This document shows, piece after piece, positions 9,428 through 17,089 of a DNA stretch of 64,000 bases (within the stretch, counting starts at the first letter, position 1; each line of letters opens with the position of its first letter). The DNA comes from Phyllobacterium sp. 628 (GTDB lineage: Bacteria > Pseudomonadota > Alphaproteobacteria > Rhizobiales > Rhizobiaceae). The stretch spans positions 496,001-560,000 of the forward strand of contig NZ_CP050303.1 of the NCBI RefSeq assembly GCF_014189505.1, given 5' to 3'. A model generated the notes under the pieces. That model was not told the DNA's origin. It worked only from the letters and a program-made list of their open reading frames with translations, and made no database searches. The position numbers and the translations under genes are program-made.

Positions 9428-10975
9428 TCAGGCAGCATGTTCTGATGCATGCGGCGTTTGCCCTGCCTGTATTTGTGTCAATCCCGATGCGAGTCGGATA
9501 ATCGCTTCTTCTGTCATGTCGTCCCGACCAAGTTCACCCGCTACGGTTCCTTCCCGGATAACAAGCACCCGGTCACACAGCCCGAGCAATTCAGGCAGTT
9601 CCGATGAAATAACGATGATACCGATGCCGGAGCGTGCCAGTTCGCGCAGCAGTTGATGAATTTCCGATTTCGCACCCACATCGATGCCGCGCGTCGGCTC
9701 GTCCATCAAAATGACTTTGGGCTGGACCGCGAGTTGCTTGGCAATTGCCACCTTCTGCTGGTTGCCGCCACTAAGCGAGGATACCGGCATATCGATGTTG
9801 CCCATGCGAACGCCGAGCCGGGCAGAAAAATCGCGGGCAAGCTCGGCTTCAGCTTTCGCATCAACCAGTCCCAGACGTCCGGTCAGCGCCTTGAGGTTGA
9901 GAACCGAGATATTCTGGGCAATCGAAAGATCAAGAAAGACGCCCGAACCCTTGCGGTCTTCGGACAGGTAGACAATTCCGGCTTTCACCGCTCCGGCATA
10001 GCTCTTTATGGTTTGCGGTTTGCCGTTCAACAGCACATGCCCATCAGTGGTGGCTCGCAGCCCGCAAATCCCTTCGGCAATTTCAGTCCGCCCCGAGCCG
10101 ATCAGACCACCAATTCCGAGAATTTCACCCCGGTGCAGTTCGAGATGTACATCGTGAAACCGGCTGCCATCGTCAAGATTGCGAACTGCGAGGATAATCT
10201 CGTCTGATGTCTCTTCGGCCGTCTGTTTGGGCGGATATAATTGGGTGATATCGCGGCCAACCATGCGGCGAACCACATCGTCAGCCGTTACGTCGGCAAC
10301 CTGTTCGGTCGAGACATAGCGGCCATCACGCAGGACGGTTACGCGGTCGCAGAGGCAGAAGATTTCAGCCATCCGGTGGCTGATATAGATGATCGAGATA
10401 CCATTAGCCTTCAAATCGCGAATGATCTTGAACAATATACGCGTTTCCGCTTCGGTCAGCGCGGCAGTCGGTTCATCGAAAATCAGCACGCGGCAATCCA
10501 GTGTCAGCGCCTTGGCGATCTCGACAAGCTGCTGGCTGGAAATCGACAGATCTTCGACTTTCTGGCGAACATCGATGGGCGCCAGCTTGTTCATGACAGT
10601 TTGCGCTTCACGTTCCAGCTTGCGGTAATTCATGAGAATGGAACGCCTGCGGCTGGTGGACGCCATGAATATATTCTCGGCCACGCTCGCGTCCGGACAG
10701 AGCGCGATCTCCTGATGCACGAGCCCGATGCCGAGCAGTTGAGCCGCCGATGGCGACGTGATTTTCACCGGAACACCATCGACCAGGATTTCTCCCTCGT
10801 CCGGCTGGAGTACACCGGCAATAATGTTCATAAGCGTCGATTTGCCGGCACCATTCTCACCACAGATCGCGTGAATTTCACCTTGCTCCAGGCTGAAATT
10901 TACGTTCGTCAACGCCTTCACAGCACCGAAATGCTTCGTAACGTTGCGGATATTCAGGACCGGTTGAGGCGACAT
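9428..10975 (-). CDS. Ribose-type (CUT2) sugar ABC transporter ATP-binding protein, RbsA family
   Basis: A 515-residue protein with two nucleotide-binding domains in tandem. The first has Walker [10 protein letters not shown] at about residues 38-46 and Walker [12 protein letters not shown] near 160. The second has the degenerate P-loop GLIGSGRTE, which lacks the GKS/T lysine as is usual for RbsA, then [14 protein letters not shown] and [15 protein letters not shown] near 400-430. It energises uptake through the RbsC-like permease that follows. A strong hairpin (11002-11032) separates it from the upstream binding-protein gene. That suggests it is made at a lower level than the binding protein. 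Confidence 0.95.
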   Translation of the reverse strand: MSPQPVLNIRNVTKHFGAVKALTNVNFSLEQGEIHAICGENGAGKSTLMNIIAGVLQPDEGEILVDGVPVKITSPSAAQLLGIGLVHQEIALCPDASVAENIFMASTSRRRSILMNYRKLEREAQTVMNKLAPIDVRQKVEDLSISSQQLVEIAKALTLDCRVLIFDEPTAALTEAETRILFKIIRDLKANGISIIYISHRMAEIFCLCDRVTVLRDGRYVSTEQVADVTADDVVRRMVGRDITQLYPPKQTAEETSDEIILAVRNLDDGSRFHDVHLELHRGEILGIGGLIGSGRTEIAEGICGLRATTDGHVLLNGKPQTIKSYAGAVKAGIVYLSEDRKGSGVFLDLSIAQNISVLNLKALTGRLGLVDAKAEAELARDFSARLGVRMGNIDMPVSSLSGGNQQKVAIAKQLAVQPKVILMDEPTRGIDVGAKSEIHQLLRELARSGIGIIVISSELPELLGLCDRVLVIREGTVAGELGRDDMTEEAIIRLASGLTQIQAGQTPHASEHAA

Positions 10976-11001
10976 GGCAGTTTCTCCCGTTGCTTAGCAA
11001 A

Positions 11002-11032
11002 GGCTATCCGGGCCTTGCGGGCCCGGATAGCC
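11002..11032 (-). promoter_or_regulatory. 13-bp perfect intercistronic hairpin between binding-protein and ATPase genes
   Basis: The 13-base arms 11002-11014 and 11020-11032 are exact reverse complements around a 5-nt loop (TTGCG). The arm sequence is ggctatccgggcc. It lies in the 67-bp gap after the binding-protein stop and ends 26 bp before the ATPase start. No U-run follows on the coding (minus) strand, so it is unlikely to be a full terminator. By analogy with malE-malF type operons, it may protect the upstream message from 3' exonucleases or attenuate downstream expression. Confidence 0.75.
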
Positions 11033-11042
11033 GGTTGCAAGC

Positions 11043-12071
11043 TTACTCCTCAATACCTTTGGTACCGCGACGCTTCAGGTACTTGTCCCAGAAGAAATCA
11101 TCCGCATTGTCGGCCGTGACGATAGAGAGGCCATTGTCGACAAAGGGGATGCTCATCGGATTGAAACCAGCACGCTTGGCGTCATTCATCGGATCAATCA
11201 GTTCCGGATGCTTGGCGAACCAGAGCAGCATAAAGCCCATATAGCCCTGCATGCCCTGGTTGGGATTGATCGAACCGAAAACTTCACCCGCCTTGATCAT
11301 GTCAAGGATGTTGGCATTGACGTCGGCACACATGACGAGAACCTTGCCGCCGCTCTCTTTACTGGCCTGCGCCGCACCGATGGCCGAATTTGCTTCCGGC
11401 ATAAAGACTGCGTTCAGACCGGGGTTGGCTTGAATGATGCTCATCAGACCCTGATAGGCCTTGGTCGGATCCTGATTGGACGCGGCCCGGCCAACAAGCT
11501 TCATATCCGGCCATTTTTCTTTCATACGATCAACAAAAGCTGTCACGCGCTTGTCGTGATTGTCCTGACCCGGATTTTCGAGAACGGCATATTCGCCCTT
11601 GCCGCCCAGTTTGGTGGCAATCGCATCGGCGGCATAAACGCCTTCGCGCTTGTTGTCCGAGGTGATGAACGAGATACGCTTGGACAGCGGCGAATCGGCC
11701 GCGAATGTCACGACTGCTGTGCCCTCGCCGATGGCGCGGTTGATTGGCTCGATGAACGGATCCGAATTCATCGGATGAACCAGAATACCGGCTGGCTTCT
11801 GCGCCAGTGCCTGATCAAAGCTGGCAATCTGCTTGTTGACGTCATATTCCGGCGTACCGGTATAGGCCGTCTCACAGCCAAGTTGCTTGCCCGCCTGTTT
11901 GAACATTTCATAGACGGGGAACCAGTATTCAACGCCGGAAACCATGACGTTCATGACGTATTTTTCGCCCGGTTTGCAGCGGAACGGATTTTCCGTTTCA
12001 GCTTTGGCCGGAGATGCAAAAAGTGTGGCTGCAAGGACCGCCAGTGCGGTCGTGCCCAAAAAAGTGCGCAA
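11043..12071 (-). CDS. Ribose-type (CUT2) sugar ABC transporter substrate-binding protein, RbsB family
   Basis: A 342-residue periplasmic binding protein. It has a classical signal peptide (MRTFLGTTALAVLAATLFAS, cleavage after AKA near residue 24) and the type I fold of the RbsB/LacI-like family: YVMNVMVSGVEYWFP, AQKPAGILVHPMNSD, AVVTFAADSP and VFMPEANSAIGAAQA. A Cys pair (FRCKPGEKY and LGCET) could form a disulfide, which is less usual in RbsB. It is the promoter-proximal gene of the whole polyol operon. The ligand is likely a sugar or sugar alcohol, and sequence alone does not say which. Confidence 0.93.
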   Translation of the reverse strand: MRTFLGTTALAVLAATLFASPAKAETENPFRCKPGEKYVMNVMVSGVEYWFPVYEMFKQAGKQLGCETAYTGTPEYDVNKQIASFDQALAQKPAGILVHPMNSDPFIEPINRAIGEGTAVVTFAADSPLSKRISFITSDNKREGVYAADAIATKLGGKGEYAVLENPGQDNHDKRVTAFVDRMKEKWPDMKLVGRAASNQDPTKAYQGLMSIIQANPGLNAVFMPEANSAIGAAQASKESGGKVLVMCADVNANILDMIKAGEVFGSINPNQGMQGYMGFMLLWFAKHPELIDPMNDAKRAGFNPMSIPFVDNGLSIVTADNADDFFWDKYLKRRGTKGIEE

Positions 12072-12206
12072 GTGTCCTCCTCGAGGCCGAAGCCCCTCCC
12101 ATTGGTGTATGGCGCCTTGGATGGCGACCGCTGTTCCTTATGAAGGCCAGCGATCCTCCTCGACTGCTGGCAGGACTAACTAAGCGGATACAAAATAGGA
12201 TGTCAA

Positions 12207-12235
12207 TATAATTCAAGCAATGAATTATAATTCAT
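12207..12235 (-). promoter_or_regulatory. Candidate operator/promoter of the polyol operon
   Basis: A 16-bp perfect palindrome, ATGAATTATAATTCAT, lies at 12220-12235. The sequence TATAATTCA recurs on the plus strand at 12207-12215 and 12226-12234. This is in the 190-bp gap upstream of the binding-protein gene at 12071, about 150 bp from its start codon. On the minus strand TTGCTT-N17-TATTTT overlaps the site and could serve as -35/-10. A TTGACA also occurs nearby. A palindrome overlapping the promoter fits binding by the SorC-type regulator encoded in the operon. This is inference from position and symmetry only. Confidence 0.5.
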
Positions 12236-12261
12236 GATAAGAGGCAGGAAAGAACGAAGGA

Positions 12262-13107
12262 TCAATTGTCGGGACGATTGCGCAGCGCCTCCGCTTCCGC
12301 ATAAAACCGTTTTTCCCATTCCTTGTGATTGTCGAGTCCTTCGCGAATGAACGGCGTGAACACGGCAAGATTCATAAGGGACCAGTTGACGAAACTGGCC
12401 GGAAATTTCAACGGCTTGACGAAATCCACGAAAAGCACGACGCGCGTCTTGTCCGTGTGGTTCCATGCCTCATGCTCGTAGGCATCATCAAAAATCAAGG
12501 CCTTGCCCTCCTGCCAATGGCAGATCTGATCCTTGACGCGAATGGCTAGTCTGTCGGACTGTTCCGGTACGATCATGCCGACATGCAGACGCAGCACGCC
12601 GTTGTAAGGCCCGCGATGTGCTGGCAAATGTTTGCCGGGCTCGAAGATTGAAAACATGGCGGTCTTCAAATTCGGAATCTTCTGCACGGCTTCCCACGTC
12701 CTGGGGCACGCGCGAATGTTCTGCTCGGATTTCACTCCAAAACCAATCAGAAAGAACGTCTTCCAGTTCTGGTCGGTGGAGATGGTTTTTACATCCGTGG
12801 AAATGTCCTGAAAGGCTGGCAATTCGCTCTGCCGCAGGAGCACATGGTCCAGTTCTGCACGAATCTCCGGCCAGGCCTTTTCAATCTCCTTGGACCAGGG
12901 AAACGTTGCATTGTCATAGACGGGAGGGTTTCCAAATTTTGCATATTTGAGGTTGAGCGTTTCTGCCCACGAAACAATTCCCATGAAAAATCGCGTGACC
13001 AGGCTGGGGCGGCCCATAGGCGCAATTCCGGTCGTCTCGAAAGTCTGCTTTGCATTTCCTGGCTGCGACGTCTGAGAATCTGACTGCTTTAAAGTTCCGT
13101 CATTCAC
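12262..13107 (-). CDS. Aspartyl/asparaginyl beta-hydroxylase-fold dioxygenase, LpxO-like lipid A hydroxylase
   Basis: A 281-residue Fe(II)/2-oxoglutarate dioxygenase of the aspartyl/asparaginyl hydroxylase family. The iron and 2-oxoglutarate site is visible as HLPAHRGPYNGVLRLHVGM (about residues 165-183), with the distal ligands in DAYEHEAWNHTDKTRVVLFV (about 222-241). LpxO proteins hydroxylate a secondary acyl chain of lipid A at the cytoplasmic face. The N-terminal 40 residues are polar and low complexity, followed by a short hydrophobic patch (LVTRFFMGIVSW). A firm transmembrane anchor is not obvious. It is monocistronic between the polyol promoter and a long intergenic stretch. The general family assignment is firm. 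The lipid A substrate is inferred. Confidence 0.8.
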   Translation of the reverse strand: MNDGTLKQSDSQTSQPGNAKQTFETTGIAPMGRPSLVTRFFMGIVSWAETLNLKYAKFGNPPVYDNATFPWSKEIEKAWPEIRAELDHVLLRQSELPAFQDISTDVKTISTDQNWKTFFLIGFGVKSEQNIRACPRTWEAVQKIPNLKTAMFSIFEPGKHLPAHRGPYNGVLRLHVGMIVPEQSDRLAIRVKDQICHWQEGKALIFDDAYEHEAWNHTDKTRVVLFVDFVKPLKFPASFVNWSLMNLAVFTPFIREGLDNHKEWEKRFYAEAEALRNRPDN

Positions 13108-13490
13108 GATTACTTACCTCATTCACTGATCTTCGCGCGCAATCCACGATTGGGAAAAACGTGGAATGCCCGGTATAAATTTTATCTTCAAGCTTATCGC
13201 GCGAAACACTGCCGGTATCCAGATGGCAAGTCATCTGATAGGGCGGATTACACCGGTTTTATGGGCCAAAACAGTGCACAGCGCGACTGCAAGTGATAAG
13301 CCGCCTCAACTCTTTCAGAATTTTATGGATGTAATCAAGAACAGAATCGCACGGGAAGCGTCCCGTGGCAGCATCACGAACAACAATGCGTGATGGAAGC
13401 ATCGCCTAACGGCGGCAGTAGCGGAATTGATCGGATTTTAGGGCAGACAGAACTACCCCCTTCGCCGTGGCAAAGGGGGTAGAGCTTAAT
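13108..13490. other. Intergenic stretch without a recognisable gene
   Basis: The 383 bp upstream of the LpxO-like gene and downstream of the DUF992 gene show no credible coding frame. The only structure I can support is the terminator hairpin at 13453-13482. The side next to 13107 should contain the promoter of the hydroxylase gene, but I see no consensus sequence. Confidence 0.5.
13453..13482 (-). terminator. Hairpin terminator of the DUF992 gene
   Basis: A 10-bp perfect stem (ctaccccctt at 13453-13462 pairing with aagggggtag at 13473-13482) closes a 10-nt loop, 8 bp after the DUF992 stop. Only a weak T-rich tail follows on the minus strand, so termination efficiency is uncertain. Confidence 0.6.
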
Positions 13491-14009
13491 TTAGTCCGCC
13501 GAAGCGAGCGTCATCGATGTGCCGGTCGCAGCAATGTTCAGGCCGATCTGACCTGTGATGCTGACTGCCTGCAGATGGATGGAGCCTGCTGTGCCGCCGA
13601 ACAGAACGTTGGTACCGATACCGGCGCCAACAGTGGCTTCAGCAGTTGCACCACGATAGATGCCTGCAAGCGAGCCATGATGATAACCGGCAGTCGGTGC
13701 GAATACGGCCCAAACCAATCGGCTGCGTGTCGTAAAGCCGAGGTCAACACCGAGCTTCTTGATGGCGCCGGTATAGTGGTCCGAACGTTCACCACCCATA
13801 GTGGAGCGGAACGTGCAGTCGACTTCTTTCGCCGAACCAAGAACATAGCCAACGCCGCCGGCAATAGCGCAATCGAGATAACCGATACGCACACCATTGC
13901 GAACGTCCTGCTCTTCGTACCGCTGCTGGATATCAGCTGCATAGGCACTCGCCACGCTGGCAACAGCCATGGACGTTGCGGCAACTGCGATCGCAAGAGT
14001 CTTCTTCAT
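13491..14009 (-). CDS. DUF992 family secreted protein
   Basis: A 172-residue protein with a clear signal peptide (MKKTLAIAVAATSM..., cleavage after AYA-A near residue 24), placing it in the periplasm or outside the cell. The mature part has the DUF992 pattern: VRIGYLDCAIAGGVGYVLGS, CTFR, HYTGAIKKLGVDLGFT, LVWAVFAP, and a glycine-rich C-terminus with GGTAGSIHLQAVSITGQIGL. Two cysteines (about 50 and 66) probably form a disulfide. The predicted secondary structure is beta-rich. The function is unknown. It has its own terminator (13453-13482) and a 294-bp upstream gap. Confidence 0.85.
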   Translation of the reverse strand: MKKTLAIAVAATSMAVASVASAYAADIQQRYEEQDVRNGVRIGYLDCAIAGGVGYVLGSAKEVDCTFRSTMGGERSDHYTGAIKKLGVDLGFTTRSRLVWAVFAPTAGYHHGSLAGIYRGATAEATVGAGIGTNVLFGGTAGSIHLQAVSITGQIGLNIAATGTSMTLASAD

Positions 14010-14121
14010 TATTCTCTCCTTCTGTCAGTATCACCGGCAGGCCTCAATCGGCCACCAGTTAAAGAATTCATTAATCGATTGCAGATAGTTTCCCGATACG
14101 GTTCCTGTCTGTGCAATCGAA

Positions 14122-14161
14122 GCTGTCATTTGAAAGCGTGTATCTAGACGCTTATGACAGC
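14122..14161. other. Bulged hairpin in the gap upstream of the DUF992 gene
   Basis: The outer arms gctgtcat (14122-14129) and atgacagc (14154-14161) and the inner arms aagcgt (14134-14139) and acgctt (14148-14153) pair as 8+6 bp, with a 4-nt bulge and an 8-nt loop. It is 113 bp from the DUF992 start and 143 bp past the DUF922 stop. It may be a leader structure, an operator or a weak terminator. The 294-bp gap otherwise shows nothing I can name. Confidence 0.4.
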
Positions 14162-14303
14162 AGCACCTCAGTTCGACTCCTATTGGGACATTTTAAAGGC
14201 ACCTTGCGGACTGCATGGCGCACCGCACAATGTTTCGTCGCTGCTGTGTACTATATGCAACGCCTTGACCATCAATAGGTTTCAATGCCGACGGCAGATT
14301 TCT

Positions 14304-14927
14304 CTATCCGCCATTCACCAGCTCAAGCACGAGCCGATGGATATTGCCGCCTTCACTGTGTTCGACTTGATCGAAGTCGCGGCTTTTCTGGCGTTGTTCG
14401 AGCGACAGTTCTGACAGGCGTTTTGTCATAACAGCCCTGATCTTCTGGCAGCCGGGATCGTCCGGCACCGACAGCCCGACAGTAAAGGCCTCGATTGCCT
14501 TCACCAAATCCTTGATGTCGGCGCCGTGCACGGCTTCGTGGGCACGGATACCTGCGATAAATGTGTCCCATTGCCTGGCAACGGCAGCCGGCAGTTGCCC
14601 TGACGGTTTCGGCAAGGTGTAAGTGATGATCAGTTTCGGCCGTGCCGAGGCAAGCACACAGGCACTACCTCGCTGTTCATACTTCCGCGTCCACGTCAGT
14701 TTGAAATTCGTATGCGCTATGGTGCGGGTGGTGCCGCCGATCATCGGGCCCCGTGCACCAATAGAGGCGTAGAGTTCAGCACCCGACGTCCCTGTGATCG
14801 GATATGTTTGCACGTTCTCTACAGCCTGCCACTGCGCATGCGCCACCACGGGCAGCATGAAACAGGCCGCAAAAATTAGGCATCGGATAGCTGTATTCAC
14901 GCAAGCCCCAACTTGAAGATCATTCAA
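14304..14927 (-). CDS. DUF922 family predicted secreted zinc metalloprotease
   Basis: A 207-residue protein with an N-terminal hydrophobic signal segment (CLIFAACFMLPVVAHAQ, cleavage near residue 31). The zinc-protease-like HEAVH (HExxH) is in GIRAHEAVHGADIKDLV (about residues 131-147). The rest matches the DUF922 pattern, with SIGARGPMIGGTTRTIAHTNFKL and a C-terminal charged helix. Members are predicted to be periplasmic Zn-dependent peptidases, but no substrate is known. It ends at 14304, where the codons for LVLELVNGG precede the stop. It lies directly downstream of msrA on the same strand with a 10-bp gap, so it may be cotranscribed with msrBA. Confidence 0.82.
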   Translation of the reverse strand: MNDLQVGACVNTAIRCLIFAACFMLPVVAHAQWQAVENVQTYPITGTSGAELYASIGARGPMIGGTTRTIAHTNFKLTWTRKYEQRGSACVLASARPKLIITYTLPKPSGQLPAAVARQWDTFIAGIRAHEAVHGADIKDLVKAIEAFTVGLSVPDDPGCQKIRAVMTKRLSELSLEQRQKSRDFDQVEHSEGGNIHRLVLELVNGG

Positions 14928-14937
14928 TCACTGGAAA

Positions 14938-15450
14938 TCAGACAGCGGATTTTTCCCGGACAGGAAGCTTCCAGTTCGGCCTGATGAAATGGCAGGTATA
15001 GCCATTGGGATAGCGCTCCAGATAGTCCTGATGTTCCGGTTCCGCTTCCCAAAAGTCACCAACCGGCGCGAGTTCGGTGACCACTTTTCCCGGCCATAAT
15101 CCCGATGCATCGACATCGGCTATGGTGTCTTCGGCAATATGTTTCTGATCTTCGTTTTCATAGAAGATTGCCGAGCGGTAGCTTACCCCGAGATCATTGC
15201 CCTGGCGGTTCGCCGTGGACGGATCGTGGATCTGGAAAAAGAACTCCAGAATCTTGCGGTAGCTGATCCTCGCAGGATCAAAGATGATCTCGATAGCCTC
15301 AGCATGGGACCCATGATTGCGGTAAGTTGCATTCGGCACATCACCGCCCGAATAACCCACACGGGTCGAGATGACACCGTCATAGCGCCGGATCAGATCC
15401 TGCATACCCCAGAAACACCCACCGGCAAGTACTGCGCGTTCTTCGGCCAT
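14938..15450 (-). CDS. msrA: Peptide-methionine (S)-S-oxide reductase MsrA
   Basis: A 170-residue methionine sulfoxide reductase A that repairs the S epimer of oxidised methionine with thioredoxin. The catalytic motif GGCFWG is at residues 10-15, followed by [28 protein letters not shown] and the C-terminal [13 protein letters not shown]. No signal peptide is present, so it is cytosolic. Its start codon overlaps the msrB stop at 15450, so the two are translationally coupled. The length is that of a minimal MsrA. Confidence 0.96.
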   Translation of the reverse strand: MAEERAVLAGGCFWGMQDLIRRYDGVISTRVGYSGGDVPNATYRNHGSHAEAIEIIFDPARISYRKILEFFFQIHDPSTANRQGNDLGVSYRSAIFYENEDQKHIAEDTIADVDASGLWPGKVVTELAPVGDFWEAEPEHQDYLERYPNGYTCHFIRPNWKLPVREKSAV

Positions 15451-15896
15451 CAGATATCCTCCACTTGATCGATATAGTCAGCATATCCTTCATCGGCCAT
15501 CTTTTCGCGCGGCACGAAACGCAGCGATGCCGAGTTGATGCAGTAGCGCAACCCGCCACGATCCATCGGCCCGTCAGGGAAAACGTGGCCGAGATGACTG
15601 TCACCGTGGTTTGACCGTACCTCGGTACGCACCATGCCATAGCTGTCATCGGTCAGTTCGTTCACATATGCGGGCTCAATCGGCTTGGTAAAACTGGGCC
15701 AGCCGCATCCTGAATCAAACTTGTCGGAAGAGGCAAACAACGGCTCGCCGGATACGATATCGACATAAATACCCGGCTTTTTATTGTCCAGATATTCGCC
15801 GGTTCCGGGACGTTCCGTGCCACTCTGCTGGGTCACGCGAAACTGCTCGGGAGAAAGTTTGGCGATAACGTCCGGATTTTTTTCATAAGTAGGCAT
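15450..15896 (-). CDS. msrB: Peptide-methionine (R)-S-oxide reductase MsrB
   Basis: A 148-residue MsrB, the R-epimer counterpart of MsrA. Visible are [12 protein letters not shown] around residue 60, [18 protein letters not shown] and the catalytic [11 protein letters not shown] near residue 120. Of the structural zinc CxxC pairs of some MsrB proteins, only single Cys remain (SGCGW), so this is probably the zinc-free form. I chose ATG at 15896 ([10 protein letters not shown]) because AAGGACGAG lies just upstream and the product begins like known MsrB. Upstream codons would add an atypical extension. A 268-bp inverted-repeat element begins 55 bp upstream of this start and may have replaced its original promoter. 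Confidence 0.95.
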   Translation of the reverse strand: MPTYEKNPDVIAKLSPEQFRVTQQSGTERPGTGEYLDNKKPGIYVDIVSGEPLFASSDKFDSGCGWPSFTKPIEPAYVNELTDDSYGMVRTEVRSNHGDSHLGHVFPDGPMDRGGLRYCINSASLRFVPREKMADEGYADYIDQVEDI

Positions 15897-15951
15897 GGGC
15901 TCGTCCTTCAAAAGATAGATACATCGTCTGGCCGACAATAAGGTGGGTTGC

Positions 15952-16219
15952 TAGGTCGTACACTCATAAATCTGATCGAAATGGCGCCTGAAACGGCAAG
16001 AAGATGCGAGGAGAGGCGCGACGGACGGGGCCTTTCCCCCGGCTGAGCGGCTCGACACTGCAGCTTGCAGCCGTTTCGGCGTCCAAAGGATATGGTCCAT
16101 TTGTCCGGCTACTGCGTCGCAAAGCCTCAAAAATGAACCACATTTCCCTCGTCTTTGCTCCTTGTCTCCGAACAAATGGCCTCATACCATTTCAACCAGA
16201 TTTATGAGTGTACGACCTA
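15952..16219. mobile_element. MITE-like element with 33-bp imperfect terminal inverted repeats
   Basis: The ends 15952-15984 and 16187-16219 are inverted repeats that agree at 31 of 33 positions. They start TAGGTCGTACACTCATAAAT and differ only at repeat positions 24 and 26. The 268-bp unit carries no transposase. Short frames within it (about 65-75 codons) look non-functional. Both ends are TA, so a TA target duplication is possible, as for IS630/Tc1 and some IS5-group (IS427-like) elements. It is therefore best read as a non-autonomous miniature element mobilised in trans. It lies between msrB and the racemase gene of the next operon. Confidence 0.82.
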
Positions 16220-16337
16220 ATATTTGTGCTTGTTACCGCATCATATCAAGGTCTGTCATGCTTTTGACGACAGACACCATACGATATTCGCGAAGCCGGA
16301 TTGCCTGCGATCAATTCTCAAACAGGATCAGACAGCG

Positions 16338-17081
16338 TCATGTTTTGGAGAGTTGAGGCGCAAAGGGAGCCAATAAACCAACATATGGTTTTGGCAAGGG
16401 CGATGCATAGGCACCGCGTTTGCTTGTCTTGAGCCCAAGAGCAATGAGACCCTCAGCAAGTTTGACCGCAGCGCTTACACCATCAATAACGGGTACGCCG
16501 TATTCATTCTGCAATCGATGAGCAAGGTCGGCCATACCTGCACAGCCCAGCACGATTGCTTCGGCACAATCTTCCCTCAGTGCCTTCTCGATTTCCGCGC
16601 GCAGCTTTGACAACGCGTCCGATGCAGGGTCGTCGAGGGAAAGCACCGGAATGTCGGCAGCACGGATGACGGCGCGGTCGGCCATTCCATAACGGTGAAC
16701 CAGCCCCTTCACAGGCATAATCGAACGCTCCAGCGTGGTGATGATGGAAAAGCGCTGTGCGATAAGCCCGGCCATTGCGACAGCCGCTTCACAAATGCCG
16801 ATGACTGGTATCGTTGCCATAGCGCGCGCTGCATCCAGACCGGTATCGTCGAAGCAAGCAATAATTGCTGCATTTGCACCGGCCGCCTCGCCCTCCGAAA
16901 TTTCCAAAAGCAATCCGGGCAGCGCAAAGGCCTCGTCGTAATACCCTTCGATGGACACCGGGCCCATGCGGGAAGTCTTGGCAATAATTGTGGTTGCGGA
17001 AGCAGCGACAGATTGCGCAGCGCGTTCAATCAGGCTGGTCATGCTGGCAGTTGTATTGGGATTAACGACGAGAATGCGCAT
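16338..17081 (-). CDS. Aspartate/glutamate/hydantoin racemase family protein
   Basis: A 247-residue racemase of the Asp/Glu/hydantoin family (PF01177). The start is MRILVVNPNTTASMTSLIER. The paired catalytic cysteines are in IIACFDDTGLDAAR (about residue 75) and IVLGCAGMADL (about 180). Family members racemise hydantoins, allantoin or amino acids by a two-base mechanism in the cytosol. It is the last gene of the spermidine-type ABC operon, 8 bp after a permease gene, so the imported compound is probably its substrate or precursor. No hydantoinase or carbamoylase is present within the window. Allantoin racemase (HpxA-like) is an alternative. Confidence 0.86.
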   Translation of the reverse strand: MRILVVNPNTTASMTSLIERAAQSVAASATTIIAKTSRMGPVSIEGYYDEAFALPGLLLEISEGEAAGANAAIIACFDDTGLDAARAMATIPVIGICEAAVAMAGLIAQRFSIITTLERSIMPVKGLVHRYGMADRAVIRAADIPVLSLDDPASDALSKLRAEIEKALREDCAEAIVLGCAGMADLAHRLQNEYGVPVIDGVSAAVKLAEGLIALGLKTSKRGAYASPLPKPYVGLLAPFAPQLSKT

Positions 17082-17089
17082 GTGCTGGT

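Noticed and set aside
11208-12143. A 311-codon plus-strand frame opposite the sugar-binding protein
   Set aside because: It is antisense to a clear RbsB-family gene with a signal peptide. Composition (many His/Arg/Gly) is typical for an antisense shadow.
16004-16207. Short frames within the inverted-repeat element at 15952-16219
   Set aside because: They are under 76 codons, overlap on both strands and run into the terminal repeat. No transposase motif (DDE or other) is visible, so I do not call a gene.
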